Below, in pieces: positions 8,585 through 21,333 of a DNA stretch of 48,987 nucleotides. The position numbers were made by a program, and so were the translations under genes. The DNA is from Salinarimonas sp. (GTDB taxonomy: Bacteria; Pseudomonadota; Alphaproteobacteria; Rhizobiales; Beijerinckiaceae): the NCBI GenBank assembly GCA_020832565.1, contig JAFIEI010000028.1:1-48987 (forward strand), written 5' to 3'. The notes under the pieces were generated by a model. That model worked only from the letters and a program-made list of their open reading frames with translations, was not told where the DNA came from and did not search any database. Each line of letters opens with the position of its first letter. The first letter of the stretch is position 1.

Positions 8585-10915
8585 ATGGCCAAAGACAGCA
8601 AGCCCCCGGTCAAGGACGGCCAGCCTCGGTCCAAGGATGCCCCGAAACGCAATGCGCGCCCCTCGTTCACCGAGCAGGAAGCGCTGCTTTTCCATTCCAG
8701 TGGACGCCCGGGCAAGCTCGAAGTCATGCCGACCAAGCCGATGGCGACGCAGCGCGATCTGTCGCTGGCTTATTCGCCCGGCGTTGCGATTCCGGTTCAG
8801 GCCATTGCCGACGACCCCTCCCGCGCCTTCGACCTGACCACGCGCGGCAACATGGTTGCGGTAATCACCAACGGCACTGCGATCCTCGGCATGGGCAATC
8901 TCGGAGCGCTCGCCTCCAAGCCCGTGATGGAGGGCAAGGCGGTGCTGTTCAAGCGCTTCGCCGATGTCGATTCGATCGATCTCGAGGTCGATACGGAAGA
9001 TGCCGATGCCTTCATCAATTCGGTGCGCCATCTCGGCCCGTCCTTCGGCGGCATCAATCTGGAGGATATCAAGGCACCGGAATGCTTCATCATCGAGGAG
9101 CGCCTGCGTGAACTGATGGACATTCCCGTCTTTCACGACGACCAGCACGGCACCGCCATCATCGCGGCGGCGGGTCTGATCAATGCACTGCATCTGACGG
9201 GGCGCAACATCCGCGAGACCCGTCTCGTCGTGAACGGCGCCGGTGCGGCCGGCATCGCCTGCGTGGAACTGCTCAAGGCAATGGGTTTCAAGCCCGACAA
9301 CGTGCTCCTTTGCGACACCAAGGGCGTGATCTATCAGGGCCGCGAAGCGGGCATGAACCAGTGGAAATCGGCCCATGCGGCGCGCACCGAGGCGCGCAGC
9401 CTCGCCGATGCCATGGCGGGTGCCGATGCCGTGTTCGGCCTCTCGGTCAAGGGTGCCTTCAGCGCCGAGATGATTCGCTCGATGGCCGATCAGCCGATCA
9501 TCTTCGCCATGGCCAATCCCGATCCCGAGATCACGCCGGAAGAGGTCGCCACCATCCGCGACGACGTCATCATCGCCACCGGTCGATCGGATTACCCCAA
9601 CCAGGTCAATAACGTCCTGGGCTTTCCCTATATCTTCCGGGGTGCGCTCGACGTGCGTGCAACGGCCATCAACATGGAGATGAAGATCGCTGCCGCACAG
9701 GCGCTGGCGGAACTCGCGCGCGAGGACGTGCCCGACGAGGTCGCCGCCGCCTATCAGGGTTCGCGTCCGCGATTCGGGCGCGAATACATCATCCCCGTGC
9801 CCTTCGATCCGCGCCTAATCTCCACCGTACCCCCCGCCGTCGCGAAGGCGGCGATGGAGACGGGCGTCGCACGCCGGCCGATCGTGGATGAACGCGCCTA
9901 TCGCGCCCAGCTCTCGGCCCGGCGCGATCCGGTCGCGGGAACGCTCAACCGGATTTTCGAGCGCGTGCGCAAATTCCCCAGGCGTGTCGTCTTCGCCGAG
10001 GGCGAGGAGGAGCAGGTGATCCGCGCGGCGGTGAGCTTCGCCAACCAGGGACTGGGGACCGCCATCCTCGTGGGCCGCGAGGACCGCATCTACGAGACGG
10101 CGACCTTCGCCGGGATCGATCTCGAGGGCCGCGAGCACATCCAGATCAACAATGCCCGCATCTCCAAGCGCAATGCGGCCTATACGCAATTCCTCTACGA
10201 CCGGCTGCAGCGCAAGGGCTATCTGCTGCGCGATTGCGTGCGCCTGATCAATCAGGACCGCAATTATTTCGGCGCCTCGATGGTGGCGCTCGGCGATGCC
10301 GATGCCATGGTCACCGGCGTCACCCGCAACTCCTCCACCGTGCTCGAGGACGTCAAGCGCGTCATCGACGCCAAGCCCGGCCATCGGGTCATCGGCATGT
10401 CGCTTTGCCTGACGCGCGGCCGCGCTGTGCTGGTTGCCGATACGGCGATTCATGAAATGCCGGATGCGCAGGAGCTTGCGGAGATCGCCGTCGAAGCCGC
10501 CGGCGTGGCGCGGCGCATGGGCTACGAGCCGCGCGTGGCGCTGCTTTCGTTCTCGACCTTCGGGCAGCCGCGGGCCGAGCGTGCCGAGAAGATTCAGGAG
10601 GCCGTGCGTATTCTCGATTCGCGGCGTGTGGATTTCGAGTATGACGGCGAGATGGCCGCTGATGTGGCGCTCAATCGCGATCTGCAGGCGCAATATCCGT
10701 TTTCGCGGCTCAAGGGTCCCGCGAACGTGCTGGTGATGCCGGCGTTCCACTCGGCCTCCATCGCCACGAAGATGCTGCAGGAACTCGGTGGCGCCACGGT
10801 CATGGGGCCGATGATCGTCGGGCTCGACAAGCCGGTGCAGATCGTGCCGCTGGGCGCGACCGATTCCGATATCGTGAACATGGCGGCGCTGGCGGCCTAT
10901 AATATCGGCGGATAA
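8585..10915 (+). CDS. maeB: NADP-dependent malic enzyme with phosphotransacetylase-like domain
   Basis: Decarboxylates malate to pyruvate with reduction of NADP; 776 residues. The N-terminal malic domain shows DLSLAYSPGVA, the metal and substrate region FHDDQHGTA, and the Rossmann stretch VVNGAGAAGIACVELLKAMG. IFAMANPDPEITPEE closes the malic half. Residues about 440-776 (RRVVFAEGEEEQVIRAA to the end) match phosphate acetyltransferase; in this fused family that domain is regulatory rather than catalytic, as known for MaeB. The ATG at 8585 was chosen because the preceding frame is not protein-like. The first 45 residues are a basic, low-complexity extension. It is transcribed alone. Confidence 0.96.
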   Translation: MAKDSKPPVKDGQPRSKDAPKRNARPSFTEQEALLFHSSGRPGKLEVMPTKPMATQRDLSLAYSPGVAIPVQAIADDPSRAFDLTTRGNMVAVITNGTAILGMGNLGALASKPVMEGKAVLFKRFADVDSIDLEVDTEDADAFINSVRHLGPSFGGINLEDIKAPECFIIEERLRELMDIPVFHDDQHGTAIIAAAGLINALHLTGRNIRETRLVVNGAGAAGIACVELLKAMGFKPDNVLLCDTKGVIYQGREAGMNQWKSAHAARTEARSLADAMAGADAVFGLSVKGAFSAEMIRSMADQPIIFAMANPDPEITPEEVATIRDDVIIATGRSDYPNQVNNVLGFPYIFRGALDVRATAINMEMKIAAAQALAELAREDVPDEVAAAYQGSRPRFGREYIIPVPFDPRLISTVPPAVAKAAMETGVARRPIVDERAYRAQLSARRDPVAGTLNRIFERVRKFPRRVVFAEGEEEQVIRAAVSFANQGLGTAILVGREDRIYETATFAGIDLEGREHIQINNARISKRNAAYTQFLYDRLQRKGYLLRDCVRLINQDRNYFGASMVALGDADAMVTGVTRNSSTVLEDVKRVIDAKPGHRVIGMSLCLTRGRAVLVADTAIHEMPDAQELAEIAVEAAGVARRMGYEPRVALLSFSTFGQPRAERAEKIQEAVRILDSRRVDFEYDGEMAADVALNRDLQAQYPFSRLKGPANVLVMPAFHSASIATKMLQELGGATVMGPMIVGLDKPVQIVPLGATDSDIVNMAALAAYNIGG

Positions 10916-10993
10916 CGCTGCGGAACAGGCCCGGGTGGCGGCGACGTGCGGCATTGGATTCGCACTTCGGCTATGCTGGTGCACGCGGGCGGC

Positions 10994-11022
10994 TTGCGCC
11001 CCCCGAAAACCCATGCTATCGC
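10994..11022 (+). promoter_or_regulatory. Candidate promoter of the atp operon
   Basis: TTGCGC (10994-10999) and TATCGC (11017-11022) are spaced by exactly 17 bases and lie about 130 bases upstream of atpH. The rest of the 238-base gap after maeB holds no gene. Confidence 0.4.
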
Positions 11023-11153
11023 ACCCCCGCTTTCCGGGCGTGGGGCTCTCGAGTGGGTTCCGCGCCGGCGATCCGTCATCCATTCCAGACCGGGCGCGCC
11101 ATGCTGCGTTACGCTGCGTTCGTGCGGTCCGGTAACCGAGAAGAGAACAGCCG

Positions 11154-11725
11154 GTGGCCGAGTCCAGACTCTCAAGCGGTTCCATCGTGTCGGGCGTTGC
11201 CGGGCGCTATGCATCCGCCCTGTTCGAGCTTGCACAGGAAGCCGACGCGATCGACGACGTCGCCGAGAAGCTTGCGATCATCGAGGCGCTCGCCGCCGAG
11301 AGTGAAGATCTGCGCCGCCTGCTCACCAGCCCCGTCTTTACCTCCGAAGAACAGCTCGCGGGCATGTCCGCAGTCGCGGAGAAGGCGGGCGTGACCGGCA
11401 TCGCGGGCAATTTCGTCAAGCTCGTGGCGTCGAAGCGTCGTCTTTTCGTCCTGCTGCCGATGATCCGGGGTTATCGTGCGCTCGTCGCGCGGGCCAAGGG
11501 CATCGTCAATGCCGAGGTGCGGCTGGCCGAACAGCCTTCCGCAGCCATGCTCGAAGAAATCAAGACGACCTTGCGTGAGGTCGCCGCCGCCGAGGTCGAT
11601 GTCGATGTCAAGATCGACCCTGCACTGATCGGCGGCATCGTCGTGAAGGTCGGCAGCCGCATGGTCGATTCGAGCCTTCGCACCAAACTCAATTCCCTCC
11701 GTCTTGCGATGAAAGAGGTCCGCTG

Positions 11726-11726
<1 letters not shown>
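11154..11726 (+). CDS. atpH: ATP synthase F1 subunit delta
   Basis: The delta subunit (190 residues) links the F1 catalytic head to the peripheral stalk. The N-terminal helical domain begins [17 protein letters not shown], typical of the OSCP/delta family. The C-terminal part shows the conserved [21 protein letters not shown]. The start is GTG. It heads the order delta-alpha-gamma-beta-epsilon; F0 genes are absent, as usual in alphaproteobacteria where they lie elsewhere. The stop overlaps the atpA start by one base (TGATG), implying coupled translation. Confidence 0.97.
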
Positions 11727-13261
<1,535 letters not shown>

Positions 13262-13338
13262 GGCCGGTTCCGTTTCGCGCCGGGCGCTCGCATGTGCCCG
13301 GCTGACCATTCGCCAGTCTTGAAAGGTCCGCACGTCCC

Positions 13339-15679
<2,341 letters not shown>

Positions 15680-15694
15680 GCCTCGACTATTGAT

Positions 15695-15738
15695 CGGCCC
15701 GGTTCCCGCGACCGGGCCGTAACCCGCCGCAGGCGGGT
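15695..15738 (+). promoter_or_regulatory. Two tandem hairpins between atpD and atpC
   Basis: CGGCCCGGT (15695-15703) pairs with ACCGGGCCG (15711-15719). Three bases later ACCCGCC (15722-15728) pairs with GGCGGGT (15732-15738). Neither has a U-run, so they are more likely RNA-processing, stabilising or partial-attenuation structures than full terminators. Confidence 0.5.
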
Positions 15739-15767
15739 ATCATCGCAAGCGCATCAGGAATGAAGCC

Positions 15768-16169
15768 ATGGCCACCTTCCACTTCGAACTCGTCGCCCCG
15801 GAGCGTATCCTCTATTCCGGTGAAGTCGAGGCCGTGGAACTCCCCGCCACCGAAGGCGACATGACGGTTCTCGCAGGTCACGCCCCGGCGATGACCACCC
15901 TGCAGACCGGCTTCCTCGTGGTCGGCGAGGGCAGCGGCAAGGGCAAGCGCATCCTGATCCAGGGCGGCTTCGCCGATATCGGCCCCAAGGGCGCCACGAT
16001 CCTCGCCGAGCGAGCCACGCCGCTGGAGGAGCTGACCGCGCAATCCCTCGAGGAAGAGATCCTGCGCGTGCGCACCACCGCGGATGCGAAGGATGAAGGC
16101 CCCGAGAAGGAGGCCCTCAAGGCCGCAATCCACAAGCTCGAGGAAGCCAAGGCGACGCTTCGGGCCTGA
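15768..16169 (+). CDS. atpC: ATP synthase F1 subunit epsilon
   Basis: The epsilon subunit (133 residues) sits on the rotor and regulates ATP hydrolysis. The N-terminal beta-barrel starts ATFHFELVAPERILYSGEVE and includes EGDMTVLAGHAPAMTTLQ. The C-terminal helical region is short and charged (EEEILRVRTTADAKDEGPEK). It is the last gene of the operon, 88 bases after atpD with two hairpins in the gap, and is followed by an intrinsic terminator. Confidence 0.97.
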   Translation: MATFHFELVAPERILYSGEVEAVELPATEGDMTVLAGHAPAMTTLQTGFLVVGEGSGKGKRILIQGGFADIGPKGATILAERATPLEELTAQSLEEEILRVRTTADAKDEGPEKEALKAAIHKLEEAKATLRA

Positions 16170-16198
16170 AGTATCGAGGCCTCAGGCTTGGCAGAATC

Positions 16199-16237
16199 GG
16201 CATGTTTCAGGGCGGCGCGAGCCGCCCTTTGCATGCC
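16199..16237 (+). terminator. Intrinsic terminator of the atp operon
   Basis: AGGGCGGC (16209-16216) and GCCGCCCT (16221-16228) form an 8-bp stem closed by a GCGA tetraloop. An outer stem GGCATG/CATGCC (16199-16204, 16232-16237) flanks it, and the inner stem runs into TTT. It lies 30 bases after the atpC stop. Confidence 0.75.
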
Positions 16238-16401
16238 GGAAGAGCCGGTGATCCGGCTGACCGCCTCGACTAAATCCTTGATCTGGTGGCAATCTTTTCC
16301 TGCCCATCCTTTGGTCTTGCCGATCCCCCGTGCGCCGTGCAGCATCGCGATTCCGGCATGGCGGCGCGCGTCGCCCCGTGCAATCCACCCGGAGACCGTT
16401 C

Positions 16402-16902
16402 ATGGCCTATTCCCGACGACGCTCCTATGAACCCGGCCACCGCCCCAAATTCCTGGTTATCGTTGACGACACGCAGGAATGCGCCCGTGCCGTGCGCTTT
16501 GCCGCCCGACGCGTGGCGCGGCTGGGTGCCAAACTGGTGCTGCTCTCGGTCTCCGAGCCGCCCGACGGATTCGAATGGCTCGGTGTCGGTGACGTGATGC
16601 GCGCCGAAGCGGAGGAGGAGGCGCAGGAGCGCCTCGAACAGGCCGCGGAGATCGCGCGCGAAGCCGCAGGCGTGCAATCCGAGCAGGCCATCCGCATGGG
16701 TGCCAAGACCGACGAGATCCTCAAGCTGATCGAGGAAGACGAAGATATCTCCTTCCTCGTCCTCGCCGCCGGCACGGCATCAGAGGGCCCCGGCCCGCTG
16801 GTGACGAGCCTCGCCGGCAAGGCTGCATCGACCTATCCGGTCCCGGTCGTGATCGTCCCCGGCGGTCTGACCGACGAGGAGATCGATGCGATTGCCGGCT
16901 GA
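16402..16902 (+). CDS. Universal stress protein (UspA family)
   Basis: A single Usp domain of 166 residues, probably cytoplasmic. The opening strand KFLVIVDDTQECARAVRFAARRVARLGAKLVLLSV is the family core. The C-terminal half contains VTSLAGKAASTYPVPVVIVPGG. The nucleotide-binding pattern G-2x-G-9x-G-S/T is not clearly intact, so ATP binding is uncertain. The ATG at 16402 has GGAG seven bases upstream; the longer frame to 16330 is less likely. It stands 49 bases before the DUF1989 gene, which may be cotranscribed. Confidence 0.9.
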   Translation: MAYSRRRSYEPGHRPKFLVIVDDTQECARAVRFAARRVARLGAKLVLLSVSEPPDGFEWLGVGDVMRAEAEEEAQERLEQAAEIAREAAGVQSEQAIRMGAKTDEILKLIEEDEDISFLVLAAGTASEGPGPLVTSLAGKAASTYPVPVVIVPGGLTDEEIDAIAG

Positions 16903-16950
16903 CGTGCCGTTGCGGCCCCGATTCGCGCCCTGTCAGGAAAGGCAAGCCCC

Positions 16951-17802
16951 ATGAATGCGCGCCCGCCCGCCGATGCCGATGCGCGCCGTGCCGCGCCGGC
17001 GGTGATCTGCTATCCGGTCGATACGTTGCCCGCACCCGATATGGCCGCTTACCGGGCGGCGCGCGAAACGCTGGTATCAAGCGAGCGCGTGATCGTGCCG
17101 CCGCGCGATGCCGCCTGTTTCGAAGTCCCGGCGGGATGCTTTTTCCGCATTCATTCCGTCGAGGGCCCGCAGGTCGGCGATCTCAACCTGTTCAACGCCG
17201 GAAACCGCGCGGAGCGCTTTTATTCCGGCAAGACCCGCGCCCTGCACGGGACCCATGTGGGGGTGGGGGACCGGCTCTGGTCGAACTTTCCGCATCTGCG
17301 TCCGATGGCGACGATCACGCATGATACGCTCGACTGGTACGGCATCGATGCCGATGGCGGCGGCGTGCACGACGTGATCGGCACGCGTTGCGACCCCTAT
17401 ACCCATCATCTGCTCAGCGATGGCGGCAGTTACCACCATTGCTGCCATTCCAATCTCACCCGTGCCCTCGCGCGCCATACCGCCCGGCCCGCCGAGATCG
17501 TCGAGCCCGAGATCCACGACGTGCTCAACGTATTCATGTGTACGGGCTTCACCCGCGATACCGGGCAGTATTTCATGAAGGCGAGCCCGGTGCGTCCGGG
17601 TGACTATTTCGAATGCTTCGCCGAGATCGATCTGCTCGGCGTGCTCTCGGCCTGCCCGGGCGGCGATTGCGGCGCGACCCATTCCAGCGATTCGGCGCGC
17701 TGCCATCCTCTGGAGGTGGAAATCCTCGCCCCGGAGGCGGGCCCGCCCGCTGGCTGGCAGCCGCCGTCGGCGAGTGGTTATGACCGCCGCCACGGCCTTT
17801 GA
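16951..17802 (+). CDS. DUF1989 (urea carboxylase-associated) family protein
   Basis: A 283-residue protein of the DUF1989 family. The conserved core includes VGDLNLFNAGNRAERFYSGK, LWSNFPHLRPMATIT and the His/Cys-rich segments CDPYTHHLL and YHHCCHSNL. CPGGDC near the C-terminus could help bind a metal. Members often flank urea amidolyase or urea carboxylase genes, but none is visible here, so the substrate is unknown. The ATG is preceded by GGAAAGG. Convergent with the L,D-transpeptidase gene, 39 bases away. Confidence 0.85.
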   Translation: MNARPPADADARRAAPAVICYPVDTLPAPDMAAYRAARETLVSSERVIVPPRDAACFEVPAGCFFRIHSVEGPQVGDLNLFNAGNRAERFYSGKTRALHGTHVGVGDRLWSNFPHLRPMATITHDTLDWYGIDADGGGVHDVIGTRCDPYTHHLLSDGGSYHHCCHSNLTRALARHTARPAEIVEPEIHDVLNVFMCTGFTRDTGQYFMKASPVRPGDYFECFAEIDLLGVLSACPGGDCGATHSSDSARCHPLEVEILAPEAGPPAGWQPPSASGYDRRHGL

Positions 17803-17841
17803 GACCGGGGCGGCGAGCGGTCGCCCGGAGCGTTCAGGCGA

Positions 17842-18477
17842 TCAATTGCGCACGACCACACGCGCGCCGACCCTGACGCGGTCATACAGGTGCTGCACAT
17901 CGGCATTGGTCATGCGGATGCAGCCCGACGAGACGGCCTGGCCGATCGTATGCGGTTCATTGGAGCCGTGGATCCGGTAGAGCGTGCTGCCGATATACAG
18001 CGCGCGGGCGCCCAGCGGATTGGCAGGCCCGCCGCGCATATGCACCGGGAGATCGGGCTGGCGGCGGCGCATGGCCGGGGGCGGGCGCCAGTCGGGCCAT
18101 TCCCGCTTCATGCTGACGCGGTTGCGTCCGGTCCAGGAAAAGCCTTCGCGCCCGACCCCGACCCCGTAGCGATAGGCCTTGCCCTCCTCGAGCACGAGAT
18201 AGAGCGCCCGGTCGGAATTGCTGACGATGATCGAGCCCGGCGGTTCGTTCGTCTCGTACGCAACGACGCGGCGTGCAGCCGGTGCGGAGACATAGCTGGT
18301 GATATGCCGGTCGAGATCATGGGTGCTGGCACTGACCCCGCCACGCACCAGCTCGTCGGCGGCATGCTGGGTACAGGCGCCGAGGCCCAGAATCAGGGCC
18401 ATGAGGCCCCCCAGAAGTGCGCTTCGGCCCGACAACCGTGATATCCCCACCATTGGACGCCCCCTGCCCCGGTTCAT
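17842..18477 (-). CDS. L,D-transpeptidase (YkuD domain) lipoprotein
   Basis: Forms cross-links in peptidoglycan or attaches proteins to it, acting in the periplasm. The N-terminal hydrophobic stretch LLGGLMALILGLGAC ends in a lipobox, so the protein is probably a lipoprotein. The YkuD domain occupies about residues 75-210. Its catalytic motif IHGSNEPHTIGQAVSSGCIRM has the conserved His and the nucleophilic Cys in SSGCIRM. The total length of 211 residues is typical of short alphaproteobacterial family members. An alternative start at the second ATG (MVGISRLSG) would still keep the signal. The 178-base gap to the divergent yceI gene shows no clear promoter pair. Confidence 0.93.
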   Translation of the reverse strand: MNRGRGRPMVGISRLSGRSALLGGLMALILGLGACTQHAADELVRGGVSASTHDLDRHITSYVSAPAARRVVAYETNEPPGSIIVSNSDRALYLVLEEGKAYRYGVGVGREGFSWTGRNRVSMKREWPDWRPPPAMRRRQPDLPVHMRGGPANPLGARALYIGSTLYRIHGSNEPHTIGQAVSSGCIRMTNADVQHLYDRVRVGARVVVRN

Positions 18478-18655
18478 GCAATCCGTGTGACGAATGGTAA
18501 GCGAAATCGGTTAACGAAGCGATTCGCCCTCTTTCTTGCGTTGATGCAAACATACTTGCGCAGTCATCGGGTATAAATCCGGATTTTTCCGTCTACAGTG
18601 TGCGTCAGCGCAAAATGCCGCGCCGTTTCGCCATGCAGCAATGGAGTTTATATCG

Positions 18656-19249
18656 ATGAGAACCGCCCTGCGCCTCGCCGCCACCTCGCTCGCCCTTCCG
18701 CTCGCCATCGCTCTTGCCCCGGCGACCGCCGATGCTGCCGATCGCTACGTGCTCGATGCCAGCCACAGCCAGATCGTCTTCAGCTATGATCACCTGGGCT
18801 ATTCCACGACCTACGGCATGTTCTCCGGCTTCGAGGGCGAGATCCATTTCGATCAGGACGATCCGGCCGCCTCTTCGGTCACGGTGAGCTTTCCCGTGCG
18901 CTCCATGCTGACCGGCTGGGAAGCGCGTTTCGAGCATTTCATGTCGGATGATTTCTTCGGCGCAGCGGAAGACGAACTGGTCAGCTTCGTCTCCACCGGC
19001 ATCGAAGTCACCGGCGACGATACCGCGCTGATTACCGGCGATCTCACCCTCAACGAGGTCACCCGCGAGGTCGTTCTCGATGCGCGCCTCAATGCCGCCG
19101 GCATGCATCCGATGGAAGAGCGTGAATGGGCCGGCTTCGATGCCACCACGACGCTTCTGCGCAGCGATTACGATCTCGGCCTGTTCGCGCCCTTCATCAG
19201 CGACGCCGTCGAGGTCACGATTTCCGTCGAGGCCATGAAGGCCGATTGA
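18656..19249 (+). CDS. Periplasmic YceI-like domain protein
   Basis: A secreted protein of 197 residues in the YceI family, a lipocalin-like barrel that in known structures binds isoprenoid lipids. The signal peptide runs to ATADA (cleavage after Ala-Asp-Ala). The mature part starts DRYVLDASHSQIVFSYDHLGYS, typical of YceI, and contains GDLTLNEVTREVVLDA. The ATG at 18656 has GGAG nine bases upstream and gives a proper signal peptide. It is followed after 70 bases by a cytochrome b561-YceI fusion, so the two YceI domains probably work in one system. Confidence 0.92.
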   Translation: MRTALRLAATSLALPLAIALAPATADAADRYVLDASHSQIVFSYDHLGYSTTYGMFSGFEGEIHFDQDDPAASSVTVSFPVRSMLTGWEARFEHFMSDDFFGAAEDELVSFVSTGIEVTGDDTALITGDLTLNEVTREVVLDARLNAAGMHPMEEREWAGFDATTTLLRSDYDLGLFAPFISDAVEVTISVEAMKAD

Positions 19250-19259
19250 TCCGGTTCAT

Positions 19260-19283
19260 GCGGCAGGGTGAGGGCCCTGCCGC
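19260..19283 (+). terminator. Hairpin between yceI and the cytochrome b561-YceI gene
   Basis: GCGGCAGGG (19260-19268) and CCCTGCCGC (19275-19283) form a perfect 9-bp stem with a 6-base loop 10 bases after the yceI stop. No U-run follows, so it may be a weak terminator or an RNA-stabilising structure inside an operon. Confidence 0.4.
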
Positions 19284-19319
19284 AAGGGAATCCGTCGGGT
19301 TGATACGAGGAATCGCACC

Positions 19320-20660
19320 ATGAGCGTACCAACGATCCATGCCGGTGACCAGAATGCAAAGGAAAGGCCCGAGGCCGTGTCCTGGCACAACACCCGTGCC
19401 CGCTACGGGCGGGTCGCGATGGTCCTGCATTGGCTGACGGCGTTGCTCATCCTCGTCGCCTTCCCGCTGGGCATGATCGCCAATGCCTGGCCCTATGACA
19501 CGGCGGCTCAGTTTGCCGTGAAGGCGGACCTGTTTTCCGTTCACAAGACGCTCGGCATCGCCGCGTTCGGCGCGGCGATCCTGCGTATCGTCTGGGCCTT
19601 CACCCAGACGCGCCCGGCACCGCTTCATCCCGGCCGGCGCGGCGAGACTCTGATGGCGGAATGCGTGCACTGGTCGCTCTATCTCGCCATGGTGATCGTG
19701 CCCCTCAGCGGCTGGCTGCATCATGCGGCGACCACGGGATTCGCGCCGATCTGGTGGCCCTTCGGCCAGGGCCTGCCGCTCGTGCCCGAATCGGTGCGCT
19801 TCGCCGATAACGCGGCGGCGGTGCACTGGGTCTTCACGAAAGTGCTTGCCGCGAGCATCCTCCTGCATGTGGCCGGCGCGCTCAAGCATCACTTCGTGGA
19901 TCGCGACGACACATTGCGGCGGATGCTTCCCGCCCGTATCGCTGCAGGCCGGGCCCCGAACGATGCGGGCATGCCCACAGGCGGGCACGGCGCGTGTGGC
20001 CCGATCCTGGCAACGGCCTTCGCGGGGGCCGTGCTCGCCCTCGCCCTACTGGTTGCCGCGCCGATGCTTTCCGCCGGTACGCCGCCGGCAAGCGTGGTGT
20101 CCGATACCGCCGGCGCGCAAGCCGATGCCATCGGCGATTCGCCTGCCACGGGAGCCGATGATGCGCGGGTCTGGGAGGTCGCCGACGGCATGCTCGGTTT
20201 CACCGTCACTCAGATGGGTTCACCCGTGACCGGGACATTCGCGGAATGGAATGCCCGGATCCATTATGATCCCGATGCGCCTGCGTCCGAGCGCGGCGAG
20301 GTCGAGGTCGTGATCGCCATCGACAGTCTCACCCTGGGATCGGTCACGCGCCAGGCGAAGGGTGAGGACTTCCTCAACGTCGACGATCACCCGCAATCGC
20401 GCTTCGTCGCGACGATCGCGCAGCCCGACGATGCCGCGCCGGGCGCCTATCTCGCTGAAGGCCGTCTCGAGCTCGCCGGCGAATCGGTCCCCGTCACGCT
20501 CTCCTTCACCCTGGTGCGTGACGGTGACGAGGCGCAGGCCGAAGGCCTGGTGCGCGTCGACCGCCGTGATTTCGCCATCGGAGAAGGGCATCCTGACGAA
20601 AGTGCGGTCGGGTTCGGCGTCGAAATCTTCTTCGATCTGCAGGCTTCGCGCAGGCCCTGA
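19320..20660 (+). CDS. Cytochrome b561-YceI fusion protein
   Basis: A 446-residue membrane protein. Residues about 20-200 form a prokaryotic cytochrome b561 domain with four membrane helices: [54 protein letters not shown] and [24 protein letters not shown]. Their histidines are candidates for binding two b hemes. A fifth helix ([20 protein letters not shown]) precedes a C-terminal YceI domain (about residues 275-446). The probable role is electron transfer between quinone and a periplasmic partner; the ligand of the YceI part is unknown. The GAGGA upstream of the ATG supports the start. Confidence 0.92.
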   Translation: MSVPTIHAGDQNAKERPEAVSWHNTRARYGRVAMVLHWLTALLILVAFPLGMIANAWPYDTAAQFAVKADLFSVHKTLGIAAFGAAILRIVWAFTQTRPAPLHPGRRGETLMAECVHWSLYLAMVIVPLSGWLHHAATTGFAPIWWPFGQGLPLVPESVRFADNAAAVHWVFTKVLAASILLHVAGALKHHFVDRDDTLRRMLPARIAAGRAPNDAGMPTGGHGACGPILATAFAGAVLALALLVAAPMLSAGTPPASVVSDTAGAQADAIGDSPATGADDARVWEVADGMLGFTVTQMGSPVTGTFAEWNARIHYDPDAPASERGEVEVVIAIDSLTLGSVTRQAKGEDFLNVDDHPQSRFVATIAQPDDAAPGAYLAEGRLELAGESVPVTLSFTLVRDGDEAQAEGLVRVDRRDFAIGEGHPDESAVGFGVEIFFDLQASRRP

Positions 20661-20694
20661 CCGGTTGGCGGCCAAGCATCGCGCTGCATGCGGA

Positions 20695-20726
20695 CGCTTC
20701 GCCGCGCCCCGGGGACTGGCGAAGCG
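20695..20726 (+). terminator. Hairpin after the cytochrome b561-YceI gene
   Basis: CGCTTCGCC (20695-20703) pairs perfectly with GGCGAAGCG (20718-20726) around a 14-base loop that contains CCCCGGGG. It lies 34 bases after the stop; no U-run follows. The remaining sequence up to clpS contains no gene. Confidence 0.4.
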
Positions 20727-20890
20727 CAGTCGGCGTCTCTACATTATGGATATACGGGATTGATCCCGCGCGCCGATGGCTTCATCATCGTGGCTTGGTG
20801 TCAGTTCCAACAGCGGGGTTCGAACCGTCGAAAATGATGCGGTCGTTTCTGTCAAATCGGGCCTTTGCATATCGGGTGTTCAGCGGGCCG

Positions 20891-21238
20891 ATGGCCACAG
20901 GTGCCAACGATCCGGGCGGACCGGGCGGTGATGACGACGGGCGTGATGCGACCGGGATCATCACCAAGACCAAGCCGCAGACGAAGCGCCCGAGCCTCTA
21001 TCGCGTGTTGATTCTGAACGATGACTACACGCCGATGGAATTCGTGATCGCCGTCCTCGAGCGCTTCTTCAACAAGTCGCGCGAGGATGCCACCCGGATC
21101 ATGCTGCACGTCCACCACAACGGTGTGGGGGAATGCGGGGTGTTCACCTTCGAGGTGGCGGAGACCAAGGTGACGCAGGTTATGGATTACGCCCGCAAGC
21201 ACCAGCATCCGCTGCAATGCGTCATGGAAAAGAACTGA
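20891..21238 (+). CDS. clpS: ClpS adaptor for the ClpAP protease
   Basis: Delivers N-end-rule substrates to ClpA; 115 residues from the ATG at 20891. The core [25 protein letters not shown] contains the Asn-Asp pair of the substrate-binding pocket, and [23 protein letters not shown] is typical of the family. The first 30 residues are a flexible Gly/Asp-rich tail, as expected. Upstream ATGs at 20834 and 20837 are possible but would add an unusual extension. It is 95 bases upstream of clpA. Confidence 0.95.
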   Translation: MATGANDPGGPGGDDDGRDATGIITKTKPQTKRPSLYRVLILNDDYTPMEFVIAVLERFFNKSREDATRIMLHVHHNGVGECGVFTFEVAETKVTQVMDYARKHQHPLQCVMEKN

Positions 21239-21333
21239 GATGGAAAAACGAAGACCGCGTCGCAGGTAAACATCGTCAATCCGTAGCGTGAAAGCGTCCA
21301 TCCGATTTATCGCCAACCGATCAGAGGCCAGCC

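Noticed and set aside
20817-20826. GGTTCGAACC, like a tRNA T-loop
   Set aside because: It is a 10-bp palindrome with no acceptor, D or anticodon arms around it on either strand.
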